From DATBJG01 sp963790545 (GTDB taxonomy: Bacteria > Acidobacteriota > Vicinamibacteria > Vicinamibacterales > JAMQPK01): a stretch of DNA of 64,000 nt. The stretch covers positions 620,001 to 684,000 of the forward strand of contig CAWBPA010000024.1 of assembly GCA_963790545.1 (NCBI GenBank), given 5' to 3'. Position 1 is the first letter of the stretch; each line of letters starts with the position of its first letter. The notes beneath the pieces are model-generated. The model saw nothing but the letters and a program-made list of their open reading frames with translations, ran no database searches and was not told where the DNA came from. This document shows positions 63,961-64,000 of the stretch, in pieces. The translations under genes and the position numbers were made by a program.

Positions 63961-64000
63961 CTATTTCCGCCGCGATCCCTGCCCGGGTGTGAGGCTGCCT
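63961..64000 (-). CDS. Possible C-terminus of a minus-strand gene (5' part outside window)
   Basis: Thirteen codons from the window edge read GSLTPGQGSRRK and a TAG stop on the minus strand. They are basic and GC-ending, like a protein tail, but too short to identify. Confidence 0.3.
   Translation of the reverse strand, partial: GSLTPGQGSRRK

Overview
The window is one contiguous, GC-rich, gene-dense piece of a Gram-negative bacterial chromosome. The outer membrane is implied by LpxB, a TonB-dependent receptor and a small beta-barrel protein. The gene content resembles Acidobacteriota of the Vicinamibacteria kind: a TonB receptor with a carboxypeptidase-regulatory domain, paired M16 peptidases, an M49 peptidase, a DUF4097 lipoprotein and many intergenic palindromes. 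That placement is inference. No tRNA, rRNA, CRISPR array or prophage was seen. The only insertion sequence is a decayed IS110 remnant near 44.0-44.5 kb.

Layout. 1-1.5 kb: 5' part of a TonB-dependent receptor. 1.6-12 kb, minus strand: a large amino-acid operon in the order leader peptide, pheA, ilvD, ilvB, ilvN, ilvC, hom, then a thrC-lysC gene fusion. 12.0-14 kb: cysH divergent from a LysR-type regulator. 13.8-18.6 kb, minus strand: lysine operon in the order leader peptide, asd, dapB, dapA, dapD, dapE. 18.65-25.3 kb, plus strand: Fe-S assembly operon sufA-B-C-D-S-U-T plus a rhodanese. 25.4-29.5 kb: surface-glycan genes (epimerase, methyltransferase, GT2, GT-C-like membrane protein). 29.5-44 kb: a small unknown gene, a PilB/GspE ATPase, a TlpA-like thioredoxin, an ABC exporter, ettA, a tandem cyclophilin, rsgA, rarD, typA, rhomboid and glcF. 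44-54.5 kb: IS110 remnant, DUF4097 lipoprotein, glcE and glcD, M64 peptidase, a Dam-type methylase, an FmdB protein, M49 peptidase and queG. 54.6-64 kb: aconitase, a three-gene secreted/outer-membrane cluster with a metzincin, lpxB, and a catalytic plus non-catalytic M16 peptidase pair.

The most interesting regulation is a pair of attenuators. One has a Val/Leu/Thr-rich leader peptide and governs the pheA-ilv-hom-thrC/lysC operon. The other has a Thr/Lys-rich leader peptide, probably leaderless, and governs asd-dap. Each has a sigma70-like promoter, a leader ORF, mutually exclusive hairpins and a terminator with a T-run ahead of the first enzyme gene. Together they divide the aspartate-family pathway between two amino-acid-sensing switches.

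Two window-wide features stand out. First, GTAG-headed REP palindromes, some in inverted pairs. In two copies with different stems, the same module of about 51 nt sits at the same point of the loop. Other repeats are a roughly 95-nt family in three copies and short-period TCAG-like tracts at gene borders. Second, about twelve single-base frame breaks fall in otherwise intact genes, including hom, dapB, typA, sufA and glcD. This looks much more like indel errors in a draft assembly than decay, so frame-restored genes are annotated as genes.
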